Assembly (NCBI RefSeq): GCF_007992495.1
Contig: NZ_BKAJ01000114.1
Location: 1 to 46,496, forward strand
Source: Reyranella soli
Lineage (GTDB): Bacteria > Pseudomonadota > Alphaproteobacteria > Reyranellales > Reyranellaceae
Direction of reading: 5' to 3'
DNA length: 46,496 nt
Part shown: piece after piece, positions 16,377 to 23,636 of the stretch
How positions within the stretch are numbered: position 1 is the stretch's first letter
Layout of the letters: each line of letters opens with the position of its first letter
Program-made: the position numbers and the translations under genes
Notes under the pieces: model-generated
Seen by the model: only the letters and a program-made list of their open reading frames with translations
Database searches by the model: none
What the model was told of the DNA's origin: nothing

Positions 16377-16402
16377 CCACGCGGACAGCGACGGGATTGA
16401 GG

Positions 16403-17137
16403 TCAGTGGACCGCCAACAAATGGTCGAAGTCCCTCTTGAGCAAGTCCTTCGCTGCGCCAACGGTGTCTTTACGTGTCGTGCGGCTTTCCATGTTGATAC
16501 CCCCGCCGATGATGACGGGTCGCACCGACCAGATCCCCGGCACCATCTCGACGACCCCGGTGATTTGCTGATCCAGGGAGAAGCTCCCAGTATCCTCCGC
16601 TTTGAATGAGACCGTCCACTGCAACTCGCTCCCGAGCGGAATGCCGGCCGCATCGCCCTTGGTCCGCTTCGCGCCATCGGTTTCGAATGCAGCGACAAGC
16701 GCATAAGGGATCTTCGCAGCTTCGGCCTGACGAATGAATTCCTGGGTGATCTCGGCGCAAGCGTCGCCGGTCCAGCTCACTTTGGACGTGGACGTGCAAT
16801 GAAAGTAGATGCCGAGAAACTGGTCGATGACACGCTTTGCGTCGGGCGCAAGCGGCGGCGGATGGAGCACAACTGTCGTCGGCCGGTACTCGGCGGGGCT
16901 GCGAGGCGGAGGCTGTTCACATGGAACTCCCGTATCCTTCCATAGCCCCTCGCCTCGAGAGTCGGGAAAGCCGGTGCAGACGATCCACGACCGAGGGATA
17001 CGTGGAAGGCACATGATCGTTCTTGGCTTCATCTTTGAGCCGATGGAACAGTCAACGTCGCCGAAGTCGGCAGCCTGCCCGTAGATCGTAGAACTCAGGA
17101 AGATCATCACAGCTACAGCATATGTGTGCGGCGCCAT
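16403..17137 (-). CDS. Secreted cysteine-rich protein, duplicated module gene 3 (copy A)
   Basis: A 244-residue protein with a signal peptide ending YGQAADF. The mature part has several cysteines (DVDCSIG, TIMCLP, WIVCTGF, GVPCEQ, YFHCTST, DACAEI), which suggests disulphide bonds in the periplasm or outside the cell. A proline-rich linker (PPPRSPAEYRPTTVVLHPPPLAPDA) precedes a C-terminal domain with ELQWTVSFKAEDTGSFSLDQQITGVVEMVPGIWSVRPVIIGGG. I recognise no family. The start at 17137 has GGGAG upstream. It is about 92% identical to the copy at 45506-46240 by eye; both copies are intact. Confidence 0.75.
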   Translation of the reverse strand: MAPHTYAVAVMIFLSSTIYGQAADFGDVDCSIGSKMKPRTIMCLPRIPRSWIVCTGFPDSRGEGLWKDTGVPCEQPPPRSPAEYRPTTVVLHPPPLAPDAKRVIDQFLGIYFHCTSTSKVSWTGDACAEITQEFIRQAEAAKIPYALVAAFETDGAKRTKGDAAGIPLGSELQWTVSFKAEDTGSFSLDQQITGVVEMVPGIWSVRPVIIGGGINMESRTTRKDTVGAAKDLLKRDFDHLLAVH

Positions 17138-17339
17138 GCGTGACGCTCCCTTTGGAAGGATGTCGTGATTTTGCGGTCGGGAATTGTGTCCGCTGTCTCA
17201 AAATCCGCCCGCCTGGATCATTGCTGATAGCAAATCATCGTAGCGCGCAGGTCTGGGCAGGGATAGGGCTCCGGCGCGACCGGGCGTAGCGTCGATTGCA
17301 GCACGATTTTGGAGGCTACCAGTGCGAGATGCGGCACAT

Positions 17340-17384
17340 TGGTTGCAGGGCAGGATTTGAACCTACGACCTTCGAGTGATGAAA
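17340..17384 (-). repeat. Initiator-tRNA-like 3' half, copy 1
   Basis: On the minus strand this reads as the 3' part of a tRNA resembling initiator tRNA-Met: CAT anticodon position at 17379-17381, then CGAAGG, the T-arm GTAGG-TTCAAAT-CCTGC, and GCAACCA. The acceptor strand is one base short and the 5' half is missing. The next 400 bp to the right match a second copy at 21812-22250. The 17138-17610 gap otherwise holds only homology to the end of the segmental duplication. Confidence 0.55.
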
Positions 17385-17610
17385 CCGATTCTGCGGCGGG
17401 ACTAGCTCGCGAAGACATATTGCCTCCGAACGATGCGTGCGGCGATGACCAACCGAATTCTATCCTGGGGTATCCGGCTCTACCGCCGTCCTCGATTTCC
17501 TCTTCCATCCCTTACCTGCCGGCGCCAGTGTTGGAGTCAAGCGAGGATGAGCAACCGATCCCGCGGGCTCTACGGGGTTCCGTCATTCGGTTGATTCAAG
17601 GGAGCTGACC

Positions 17611-17829
17611 GTGACTGCATCTGCTTACATCGATCCGGTGCTCGAGCCATCAGGGCCTCCTACGGCGGCCGACATCGAGATCGTCTCCCGCAAGCCTGCT
17701 GACCGGCTCGCTCGTGATCGTGTCGGCATGCGCCTCCACGCTGACGCTGCGAACGTCGGCTGTTGGACCATCTCCCCAGCGTCCACGCCGCGTTCGTGGC
17801 TAGAGGTCTCGTATCTCAGGCGGCCCTGA
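17611..17829 (+). pseudogene. Small DNA-binding-like ORF remnant, copy 1
   Basis: A GTG start with GGGAG upstream gives TASAYIDPVLEPSGPPTAADIEIVSRKPADRLARDRVGMRLHAD, then divergent sequence into the end of the neighbouring oxidoreductase gene. A sister copy at 22101 keeps ADIDTVFRKRADWFGCDRVCKRLYARGFPHR, a pattern reminiscent of short excisionase/AlpA-like winged-helix proteins. This copy has lost the last part. Function is a guess from the motif. Confidence 0.4.
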
Positions 17830-18844
17830 CGAGACGCTTGCCGATATTGTTGCCCGCCAGAAGTCCGATCAATGCGGCCGGCAGGTTTTCGAATCCGTCG
17901 ACGATATCTTCGCGCACCTTGAGTTGACCGCTCTCAACCCACCCCCTGAGCTCGGCGATCGCCCGCTCGCGGGCGCCGCCAGCGTAGAAGTCCGACACGA
18001 TGAAACCTCGCAGCGTGAGACGGCGGGCGGTAAACCACGCCGGTACGCCGCGAACCGCTTGGGGTGCCTTTGACGGATCGGTGTCGTAGGCCGAGACTGC
18101 GCCGCAGGCGACGAGCCGTCCGCCTTGCTTCATGTTGAACAGCACGGCTTCGAAGAAGTCGCCGCCGACATTGTCAAAATAGACGTCGACGCCGCCATTC
18201 GAGGCAGCCTGAACGGCAGGAAAGAGCGGTCCCGCCTTGTAATCGACGGCAGCGTCGAAGCCGAGATCAACGGTGAGCATGTCGCACTTGGCCTTGCCGC
18301 CGGCAATCCCCACGACACGGCAACCCTTGATCTTCGCGATCTGCCCCACAATCGAGCCCACTGCACCAGCTGCGGCCGACACGATCACAGTATCGCCATT
18401 CTCCACCTTGCCGACTTCCAGCAAACCGAAGTACGCGGTCAATCCGGCCGTGCCATAGACGTTGAGAAGATATGTTACAGGGTCTGCTTGCGGGAGTTTG
18501 GTGAGCTGCTGTGCCGACAACACGGAATATTCCTGCCACCCGGTTTCGCCGAACACGAGATCGCCGACGACAAGGCCGGCAGCCTTGCTGTGCACGACCT
18601 CCGCCAGCGCCGTACCTGCCATCATTTGTCCGGCGGTAAGCGCCGCGCGATAAGTCGGCCCAAGCATCCAGGCACGCATGGCGGCGTCTAGCGCGAAGTA
18701 GCGAACACGTACCAACACTTGGCCGTCCGACGGCGAGGGAACGCCACTTTCGATCATCCGGAAATGTTCGGGCCCGAGTTTTCCCTTCGGAAGCTCTGCG
18801 ATCACGAACTGGCGGTTGGTATCGGCCATTGCGATCCTGTCCAT
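17816..18844 (-). CDS. NADP-dependent MDR oxidoreductase (quinone oxidoreductase / CurA-like)
   Basis: A 342-residue medium-chain dehydrogenase/reductase of the zinc-free CurA / leukotriene-B4-dehydrogenase type, which reduces activated double bonds with NADPH. The motif SAAAGAVGSIVGQIAKIKGCRVVGIAGG is the nucleotide-binding AAxGxVG element; DVYFDNVGGDFFEAVL and the RGFIVSDF segment are typical. The ATG at 18844 is favoured by GGAGGA 8 nt upstream; ATG 18829 is an alternative. It is divergent from a TetR gene with a long palindrome between them, which is the usual arrangement for a repressor controlling a detoxifying reductase. Confidence 0.92.
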   Translation of the reverse strand: MDRIAMADTNRQFVIAELPKGKLGPEHFRMIESGVPSPSDGQVLVRVRYFALDAAMRAWMLGPTYRAALTAGQMMAGTALAEVVHSKAAGLVVGDLVFGETGWQEYSVLSAQQLTKLPQADPVTYLLNVYGTAGLTAYFGLLEVGKVENGDTVIVSAAAGAVGSIVGQIAKIKGCRVVGIAGGKAKCDMLTVDLGFDAAVDYKAGPLFPAVQAASNGGVDVYFDNVGGDFFEAVLFNMKQGGRLVACGAVSAYDTDPSKAPQAVRGVPAWFTARRLTLRGFIVSDFYAGGARERAIAELRGWVESGQLKVREDIVDGFENLPAALIGLLAGNNIGKRLVRAA

Positions 18845-18911
18845 GACGGGCGTCCTCCACAATGCACCGGCTCGGTTGCCGCATTGCACATTCTGCCCAG
18901 AGAGAATGCTA

Positions 18912-18943
18912 TATACAGGAGTGTAAATTTACACTATTGTATA
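18912..18943. promoter_or_regulatory. 32-bp palindrome, likely TetR operator
   Basis: The core GTGTAAATTTACAC (18921-18934) is a perfect 14-bp palindrome. Around the same centre lie outer arms TATACA (18912-18917) and TGTATA (18938-18943). Only two of 16 pairs fail. It lies 4 bp before the TetR start and 77 bp before the oxidoreductase start, so a bound repressor could block both genes. Confidence 0.8.
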
Positions 18944-18947
18944 AATT

Positions 18948-19595
18948 ATGCAAGCGACCCGCACTGAACGATCTCGCGGGCTGATCCTCGACGCCGCCGA
19001 GGCCATCTTTCAGGATCGAGACTTCGCATCTACGTCGGTAGAAGAAATCGCGCAGCGGGCCGGGCTGACGCGCAAGACGGTCTACAACTTGTTCTCCTCC
19101 AAGGAGGAAATTGTGGCCCAGCTGCGCGCACGCGCTGAGGCGCACTCCTATCCGCCGATCCGCGCGCGAATGGGCAACGACCATCCCGCGCTGACCATTC
19201 TCGAGGACACGCTAGTTGGTCATGGACGCTGGTGCGCAGCAAACCAGAACATTGCCGCGCTGGCCTTGTCCGGATCGGCAAACAAGCCGTCCTCGACGGT
19301 CGATTCTGGGGACGGCGCATTTATCGCCTTGGTGAGGGACATACTGGTATTGGGCCAGCAACAAGGAAGCATCCGCAAGGATGAAGATGCCGGCATTATG
19401 GCACTATTCCTGCTCGGCGCTCATGCCCAGACCATGCGCCATATGCTGGCGACCGGTTCGTTCCATGATGGCAAACTGAAATACGTGCTGCGGTTGCTCA
19501 TCGAAGGCATGGGTGCCCGAGCGGCTTCGACCAAACCAACAACTCGGCATCGACCGAAAAGACGATCCAAAGTCACGGCGAAACGACGGACGTAG
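18948..19595 (+). CDS. TetR/AcrR family transcriptional regulator
   Basis: A 215-residue regulator with an N-terminal TetR helix-turn-helix: RGLILDAAEAIFQDRDFASTSVEEIAQRAGLTRKTVYNLFSSKEEI (residues about 10-56). The remaining helical domain is the ligand-binding and dimerisation part. The C-terminus is a basic tail (RHRPKRRSKVTAKRR). It starts beside the palindrome described at 18912-18943 and is divergent from the CurA-like reductase, so autoregulation and control of the reductase are likely. The inducer cannot be inferred. Confidence 0.92.
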   Translation: MQATRTERSRGLILDAAEAIFQDRDFASTSVEEIAQRAGLTRKTVYNLFSSKEEIVAQLRARAEAHSYPPIRARMGNDHPALTILEDTLVGHGRWCAANQNIAALALSGSANKPSSTVDSGDGAFIALVRDILVLGQQQGSIRKDEDAGIMALFLLGAHAQTMRHMLATGSFHDGKLKYVLRLLIEGMGARAASTKPTTRHRPKRRSKVTAKRRT

Positions 19596-19669
19596 CGACT
19601 CAGCTATCGGTGGATTAAAGTCATGAAGTTGAGCGGTCCGTCAGAGATTGGCTCTACGAGTACAGGCGC

Positions 19670-19900
19670 TAGTACGACGTCGTCCACCGGTTCTCGAGCA
19701 CCGCCTCGATGCGGCGGTGCCGCGCCTTCATCACGTCGGCTGGCACGGCGCTGACGAAGCCGTAGAAGATCTTGCTGCGGTCGCATCGATCACCCGCTCG
19801 CCGACCAGCCTGGGGTCGATGCCGGTCTGCGCCAGGCGCTCCGCCAGGACAGCCTCGTCGGTCGGACGCGTCTGTGGGCCGGGACCTGTGCAACTGGCTC
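19670..19900 (-). pseudogene. Degraded ORF, family X copy 2
   Basis: The minus strand encodes RPTDEAVLAERLAQTGIDPRLVGERVIDA and, after a frameshift near 19785, SKIFYGFVSAVPADVMKARHRRIEAVLENRWTTSY with a TAG at 19670-19672. It matches the fragment at the left edge of the window (3-290) along its length. Both are frameshifted at about the same place, although each is different in sequence. I do not recognise the family. The region 19901-20220 to the right shows no gene I can support. Confidence 0.45.
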
Positions 19901-20220
19901 TGTGCTCTTCGAAGCACCGACCATAGACTCTCCAATGACGACACGGCGCCCAAAGACGTAGGTCTACTTGGGTGACGCAAGGGCTCGTCCCCACTTCGAT
20001 CGTCTGCGATGATGCATGCTTCAGTCCATCTCGCCAAGAAGACGTCAAGCTTTGAGACGCTCTACTACGTCACCTCGATCTCGGGGACCCGCTGCGGCTG
20101 CCAACGAAAAAACTGACAATGCGCACGATGCGGCAGGCACATGAGATGCCGACAGCGGTTCGAGGCGCACCACGCGCCCGACGAACTCGCGGCGTTCAGG
20201 AAAGGGCCATCAAGGCCTGC

Positions 20221-21120
20221 TCAGTCGTTGGTGTGCAACGTCGTGTTCAGCCCGCCCCAGCGGGAGGAGTCCGTCGGCAGGACCTCGACCGAGCCGCTCT
20301 GGCTGTTGCGCCGAAACAGCAACCCCGGCCGGCCGGACAGTTCTCGTGCTACCACCACCTTGCCGTCCGGCAACTTCACCTTAGTGCCTGCCGTCACATA
20401 GAGCCCTGCTTCGACGATGCATTCATCGCCGAGCGAGATCCCTATGCCCGCGTTCGCCCCGAGCAGGCTGCGCTCGCCGATCGAGTTCTTCATCTTCCCT
20501 CCACCCGACAGTGTCCCCATGATCGACGAGCCCGCACCGACATCGGAATTCTTGCCGACAATCACGCCCGGTGTGACTCGGCCTTCGACCATCGCCTCGC
20601 CCAGCGTGCCGGCGTTGAAGTTGACGAAGCCCTCGTGCATCACAGTCGTTCCCGAACCGAGGTGTGCGCCAAGCCGCACTCGGTCGGCGTCGCCGACGCG
20701 CACGCCCGACGGCACCACGAAGTCTACCATGCGCGGAAACTTGTCGACCGAGTAGACAATCAAGTGATGGTAGTCGGCCGCCACCTTCGTGCGCAGATCG
20801 TCGACCTTGCCAGGCAGCACCGGTCCGGCGGACGTCCAGGCGACGTTGGTGAGCAAGTTGAAGGCGCCGTCGAGATTAAGGCTGTTCAGCTTGACGCTCC
20901 GCTCGGACAGCAGGTGCAAGCGAAGCCAAACGTCCTCGGTCGAAGCCGGACGATCGTCGAGATGCTGGATCGTGACCTCGACATGGTCGCCCTCGACCAA
21001 GGCGTGCTTCTCCGCCAAGCAGTGGCGGATCACCGCCGCATCCCGCTGCGGGAATCAGGTGTCGAGCGTGACACCGGTCTCTGCATCCCTATACCGATGT
21101 CCCCGCCTGTGAAGCTCCAT
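20221..21120 (-). pseudogene. dapD: Tetrahydrodipicolinate N-succinyltransferase, broken by one nonsense codon
   Basis: The minus frame from an ATG at 21120 reads TGVTLDT, a TGA at 21055-21057, then FPQRDAAVIRHCLAEKHALVEG. The family commonly has Trp in DTWFP, so TGA probably replaced TGG. After it come EDVWLRLHLLSERSVKLNSLNLDGAFNLLTNVAWTSAGPV and the left-handed beta-helix part (GVRVGDADRVRLGAHLGSGTTVMHEGFVNFNAGTLG), typical of the DapD type used in lysine and diaminopimelate synthesis. Without the stop it would be about 299 residues, close to full length. Translation could restart at the GTG at 21033 (270 residues), so partial activity is not excluded. The lysA remnant lies directly upstream. 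Confidence 0.75.
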
Positions 21121-21207
21121 GGATTCCCCCAATACAACCAGCGCGACTTGACGCCAGGCGCGCGGGCGCCACACTACCAACCCGTTGGATTGAGTGGCAA
21201 CTCGGTC

Positions 21208-21569
21208 TCACCGCTGGCGCAACGACCAGAGCGATCCTCCATCGGCTTCAAGATCAAGCAACTGCTCGATCGGCTGGCGCTTGCGGATTACCGAGAGCGC
21301 TCCCGCATCAAGCATGACTTCAGGCGCAAGCGGGCGCGTGTTGTAGTTTGAAGACATGGTCGCGCCATAGACCCCGCGCCTCGCAGGATCGCGATGTCGC
21401 CAGCCTCCGGTAGCGGGAGTTCGCGGAACTCGACGAAGCCGCCGTCATGTTGGGTGAAGACGTCTCCTGCGTCGCAGAGCGGCCCGGCAACCACAATGGG
21501 ACGGGTCAGACCGGCAACCGGCCGGATTGGCTGTTCTTCCATGTCATCTAGGAGATCGTGATTCGTCAC
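21208..21569 (-). pseudogene. lysA: Diaminopimelate decarboxylase C-terminal remnant, frameshifted
   Basis: The minus strand reads RPVAGLTRPIVVAGPLCDAGDVF, then FVEFRELPLPEAGDIAILRGAG. After a shift near 21365 it continues as VYGATMSSNYNTRPLAPEVMLDAGALSVIRKRQPIEQLLDLEADG, ending at a TGA at 21208-21210. This is the C-terminal third of LysA, with the conserved CDAGD and YGA/SNYN motifs. The N-terminal two thirds are not found upstream. It precedes the broken dapD by 87 bp on the same strand, so a lysine-biosynthesis pair has decayed here. Confidence 0.75.
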
Positions 21570-21780
21570 GTCACAGGGTTGGCCAAGTACTGAGCAACAT
21601 AGTCTCCGACCAATGGCCGCTCGTGCATCGCGATGTCCGCGCCCTTGCGCGCGTGAGAGCCGTCATGGACACTCTCGTCCAGCTGTTTCATCGAGAGAGA
21701 GGAGCAATCGCTGGGTTACGGGCGTTGCGATGATCGAATCGTCAACCCAAGGCCGCGCAGTAGAGGCGTGGAAAAAGAGA

Positions 21781-21806
21781 AAGCCGCCGGCAAGCGGCGG
21801 CTTTTT
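21781..21806 (-). terminator. Rho-independent terminator beyond the initiator-tRNA-like fragment
   Basis: AAGCCGCC and GGCGGCTT form an 8-bp stem with a 7-nt loop. T-runs follow on both strands (TTTTT on plus; TTTCTCTTTTT on minus). On the minus strand it starts a few bases after the CCA of the tRNA fragment, as a tRNA terminator would, so it was probably carried along with the tRNA end. Confidence 0.75.
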
Positions 21807-21811
21807 CGCAC

Positions 21812-21856
21812 TGGTTGCGGGGCAGGACTTGAACCTACGACCTTCGGGTGATGAAA
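21812..21856 (-). repeat. Initiator-tRNA-like 3' half, copy 2
   Basis: On the minus strand this has the same layout as the copy at 17340: CAT anticodon position at 21851-21853, CCCGAAGG, T-arm with TTCAAGT, and CCCCGCAACCA. The 5' half is missing. About 400 bp to the right, including TCCTCGATTTCCTCTTCCAT and the small ORF, are shared with copy 1. The terminator at 21781 lies on its 3' side. Confidence 0.55.
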
Positions 21857-22100
21857 CCGCTTCTGCGGCGCGATTAGCTCGCAAAACACTCGTTCTTTGT
21901 GGCCTCCGAACGCACCGTGCGGCGGTGGCCAACCGAATTCTATCCCAGGGTATCCGACTCCACCGCTCTCCTCGATTTCCTCTTCCATCACTTACCTCCC
22001 GGCGCAATTCTTGTAATTGAGCGAGCATGAGCGACCGATCCCGTAATTCTTGAGCGTGCTCTACGGAGTGTTGTCATTTGGCCGATCGAGGGAGCTGACC

Positions 22101-22340
22101 GTGGCTGCATCTGCTTACATCGAGCCGGTGGCCGATCCATTGAGGCCGCCTCATACGGCGGCCGACATCGACACGGTCTTCCGTAAGCGCGCTGACTGGT
22201 TCGGCTGTGATCGTGTCTGCAAACGCCTCTACGCTAGGGGCTTCCCGCATCGGTGTGAACGTAGCCTGTGTCTGCCAAGGCCGTGGCCGACTGGCCAGCG
22301 AGCGCAGGCAGGGCGGAGCGCATGAGTCGCACGTCTCAAC
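22101..22340 (+). pseudogene. Small DNA-binding-like ORF, copy 2, frameshifted
   Basis: GTG start with GGGAG upstream. It encodes AASAYIEPVADPLRPPHTAADIDTVFRKRADWFGCDRVCKRLYARGFPHRCER, and the reading then moves to another frame near 22262 with AKAVADWPASAGRAERMSRTSQRV. Joined, the product would be about 75-80 residues with a helix-turn-helix-like centre, resembling excisionase/AlpA-type proteins of integrated elements. The tail runs into the tRNA-Arg repeat. The assignment is tentative. Confidence 0.4.
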
Positions 22341-22600
22341 GCGTGCGACCGATTCCCTCTGTTTGTTCTCTTTGTGGATCACAGCAGAGCAGCCCGAAAA
22401 CGTTGGCCAGCTTGAAACAAACGAGGTTGGGTAGTTGGCGCGCCCGAAGAGATTCGAACTCCTAACCTTCTGATCCGTAGCCAGAAGGACATAAATGGCT
22501 AAGATGTTGATATGTCGGTCTTCTTCGATATACAGCGTCGCACGTTACCGGCCGCCTTTTGCGCCAATATCGGCCCTTTATTGCACGTCCTTCTCGACCA
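22325..22600. repeat. tRNA-Arg 3'-half repeat, copy 2 (left of EPS locus)
   Basis: Positions 22436-22480 on the minus strand are identical to the tRNA-Arg 3' half at 14614-14658 and 42900-42944. The flanks share GAGTCGCACGTCT, CCCGAAAACG, GGCCAGCTTGAAAC (left) and CGTCGCACGTT, CGGCCCTTTATTGCACGTC (right) with copy 3. It lies about 40 bp before the end of the first EPS-locus gene. Confidence 0.75.
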
Positions 22601-22640
22601 GAAAGCGCCGCAGCCCCAGCGCTGATCACTTCGACGGTCA

Positions 22641-23618
22641 TCAAGGTTTGGCCGGGGCCGGACCGGGACAGCGCGCCGTCAACGGCGAAACGGGCTTGCG
22701 CCAGCAAGCGTCGACACCGACCGACAGCAGTTCCTCGTCCGAGTAGTTGCTCAGTTGCCCCGCCGACCTCAGTTTGGCCAACTCCTCGCGGTCTGGTGGG
22801 GGTGCATTGCACAACGCGATCACCCTGCATCCCGGCATCCGGGATTCGAACAATCGAACCCAGTCGTCGAGCCGCAATCTGTTCAGGTAGGCATTCGACC
22901 TGACTTGCTGCCCCAACTCCGGCCGAAGATGAGCCCAGAACGGCAATCCTCCCCGCCGCCCGGAGAATATGCGCGTGTCGTGGCCGCCGCTGTCGCAGGT
23001 GAAGAGATGAAGGCGCACGAACATTGTCCCTCCGGGCTTGAGCACTCGGGATATCTCGCGGATCGCACCTTCGGGATCCGACAGATGTTCGAAGACGTCC
23101 TTGGAGAAAACGACGTCGAAGTGGTCGTCCGGGAACTGCATTCTCGACGCATCCATGCGCAGCACTGGCAGTTCCGGCAGGGCTCCCAGCCCCAGTTGCG
23201 CGGTCACTTCCGCCCTTATCCTGGCATCGATTCCCAACAGCTTCCGCCCGACGGTCTTGCAGGTGCGCAACCAGCCGTTCTGCGCCAGCATGTGGACACA
23301 CCCCCGGAAACTGAGGACCGGCAGGAGGACGTCGAGGTCGATTCCCATGACCTCGTTGTTGCGCCCGAAATAGGCGAGCTGCAGCTGCTGCTGGCCGGGA
23401 CCGATCTCAAGCATCTTGAGGCCGGCAACAGGTGCGCCGATCAGCCGGCTGATCTTGCTGTCCATGTCACGTGTCTCGTCGAGCAGCGCATGGATCCTGC
23501 CCGGGAGGTCGCGCGTATGGGTGCGGTACAAGTGCCAGAACTCGACTGCCCGCTGAACGGGACCGAGCGGCACGCCAATATAGGACGGCATCGGAACCTG
23601 ATTGCTTGTACGAACCAC
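22641..23618 (-). CDS. SAM-dependent methyltransferase of the EPS locus
   Basis: A 325-residue class I methyltransferase. Motif I is MLEIGPGQQQLQLAYFG (69-85), with the acidic loop MGIDLD, DASRMQFPDDHFDVVFSKDVFEHLSDPEGAIREISRVLKPGG and a long C-terminal region (FWAHLRPELGQQVRSNAYLNRLRLDDWVRLFE). It probably methylates a sugar or lipid-linked intermediate of the polysaccharide. Translation likely begins at GTG 23618 with GAGAAG upstream; ATG 23591 is an alternative. It follows the BY-kinase gene by 18 bp on the same strand, so the two form an operon at the left end of the EPS locus. Confidence 0.85.
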   Translation of the reverse strand: MVRTSNQVPMPSYIGVPLGPVQRAVEFWHLYRTHTRDLPGRIHALLDETRDMDSKISRLIGAPVAGLKMLEIGPGQQQLQLAYFGRNNEVMGIDLDVLLPVLSFRGCVHMLAQNGWLRTCKTVGRKLLGIDARIRAEVTAQLGLGALPELPVLRMDASRMQFPDDHFDVVFSKDVFEHLSDPEGAIREISRVLKPGGTMFVRLHLFTCDSGGHDTRIFSGRRGGLPFWAHLRPELGQQVRSNAYLNRLRLDDWVRLFESRMPGCRVIALCNAPPPDREELAKLRSAGQLSNYSDEELLSVGVDACWRKPVSPLTARCPGPAPAKP

Positions 23619-23636
23619 CCGCTTCTCGAGGTTGGG

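Larger units (their letters stand above)
14877..17300. repeat. Segmental duplication, copy A (2.4 kb, three genes)
   Basis: This stretch is repeated at 43984-46388 in the same orientation with about 90% identity. It starts at GGAGCTGAGGCGATCACT in both copies and fades just after the shared minus-strand sequence encoding PDLRATM. It carries three genes in the order minus, plus, minus. Unique sequence and different tRNA-fragment repeats flank each copy. Confidence 0.9.

Noticed and set aside
17340..17384. Complete tRNA-Met or tRNA-Sec gene
   Set aside because: The 5' half is missing and the acceptor strand is one base short in both copies.
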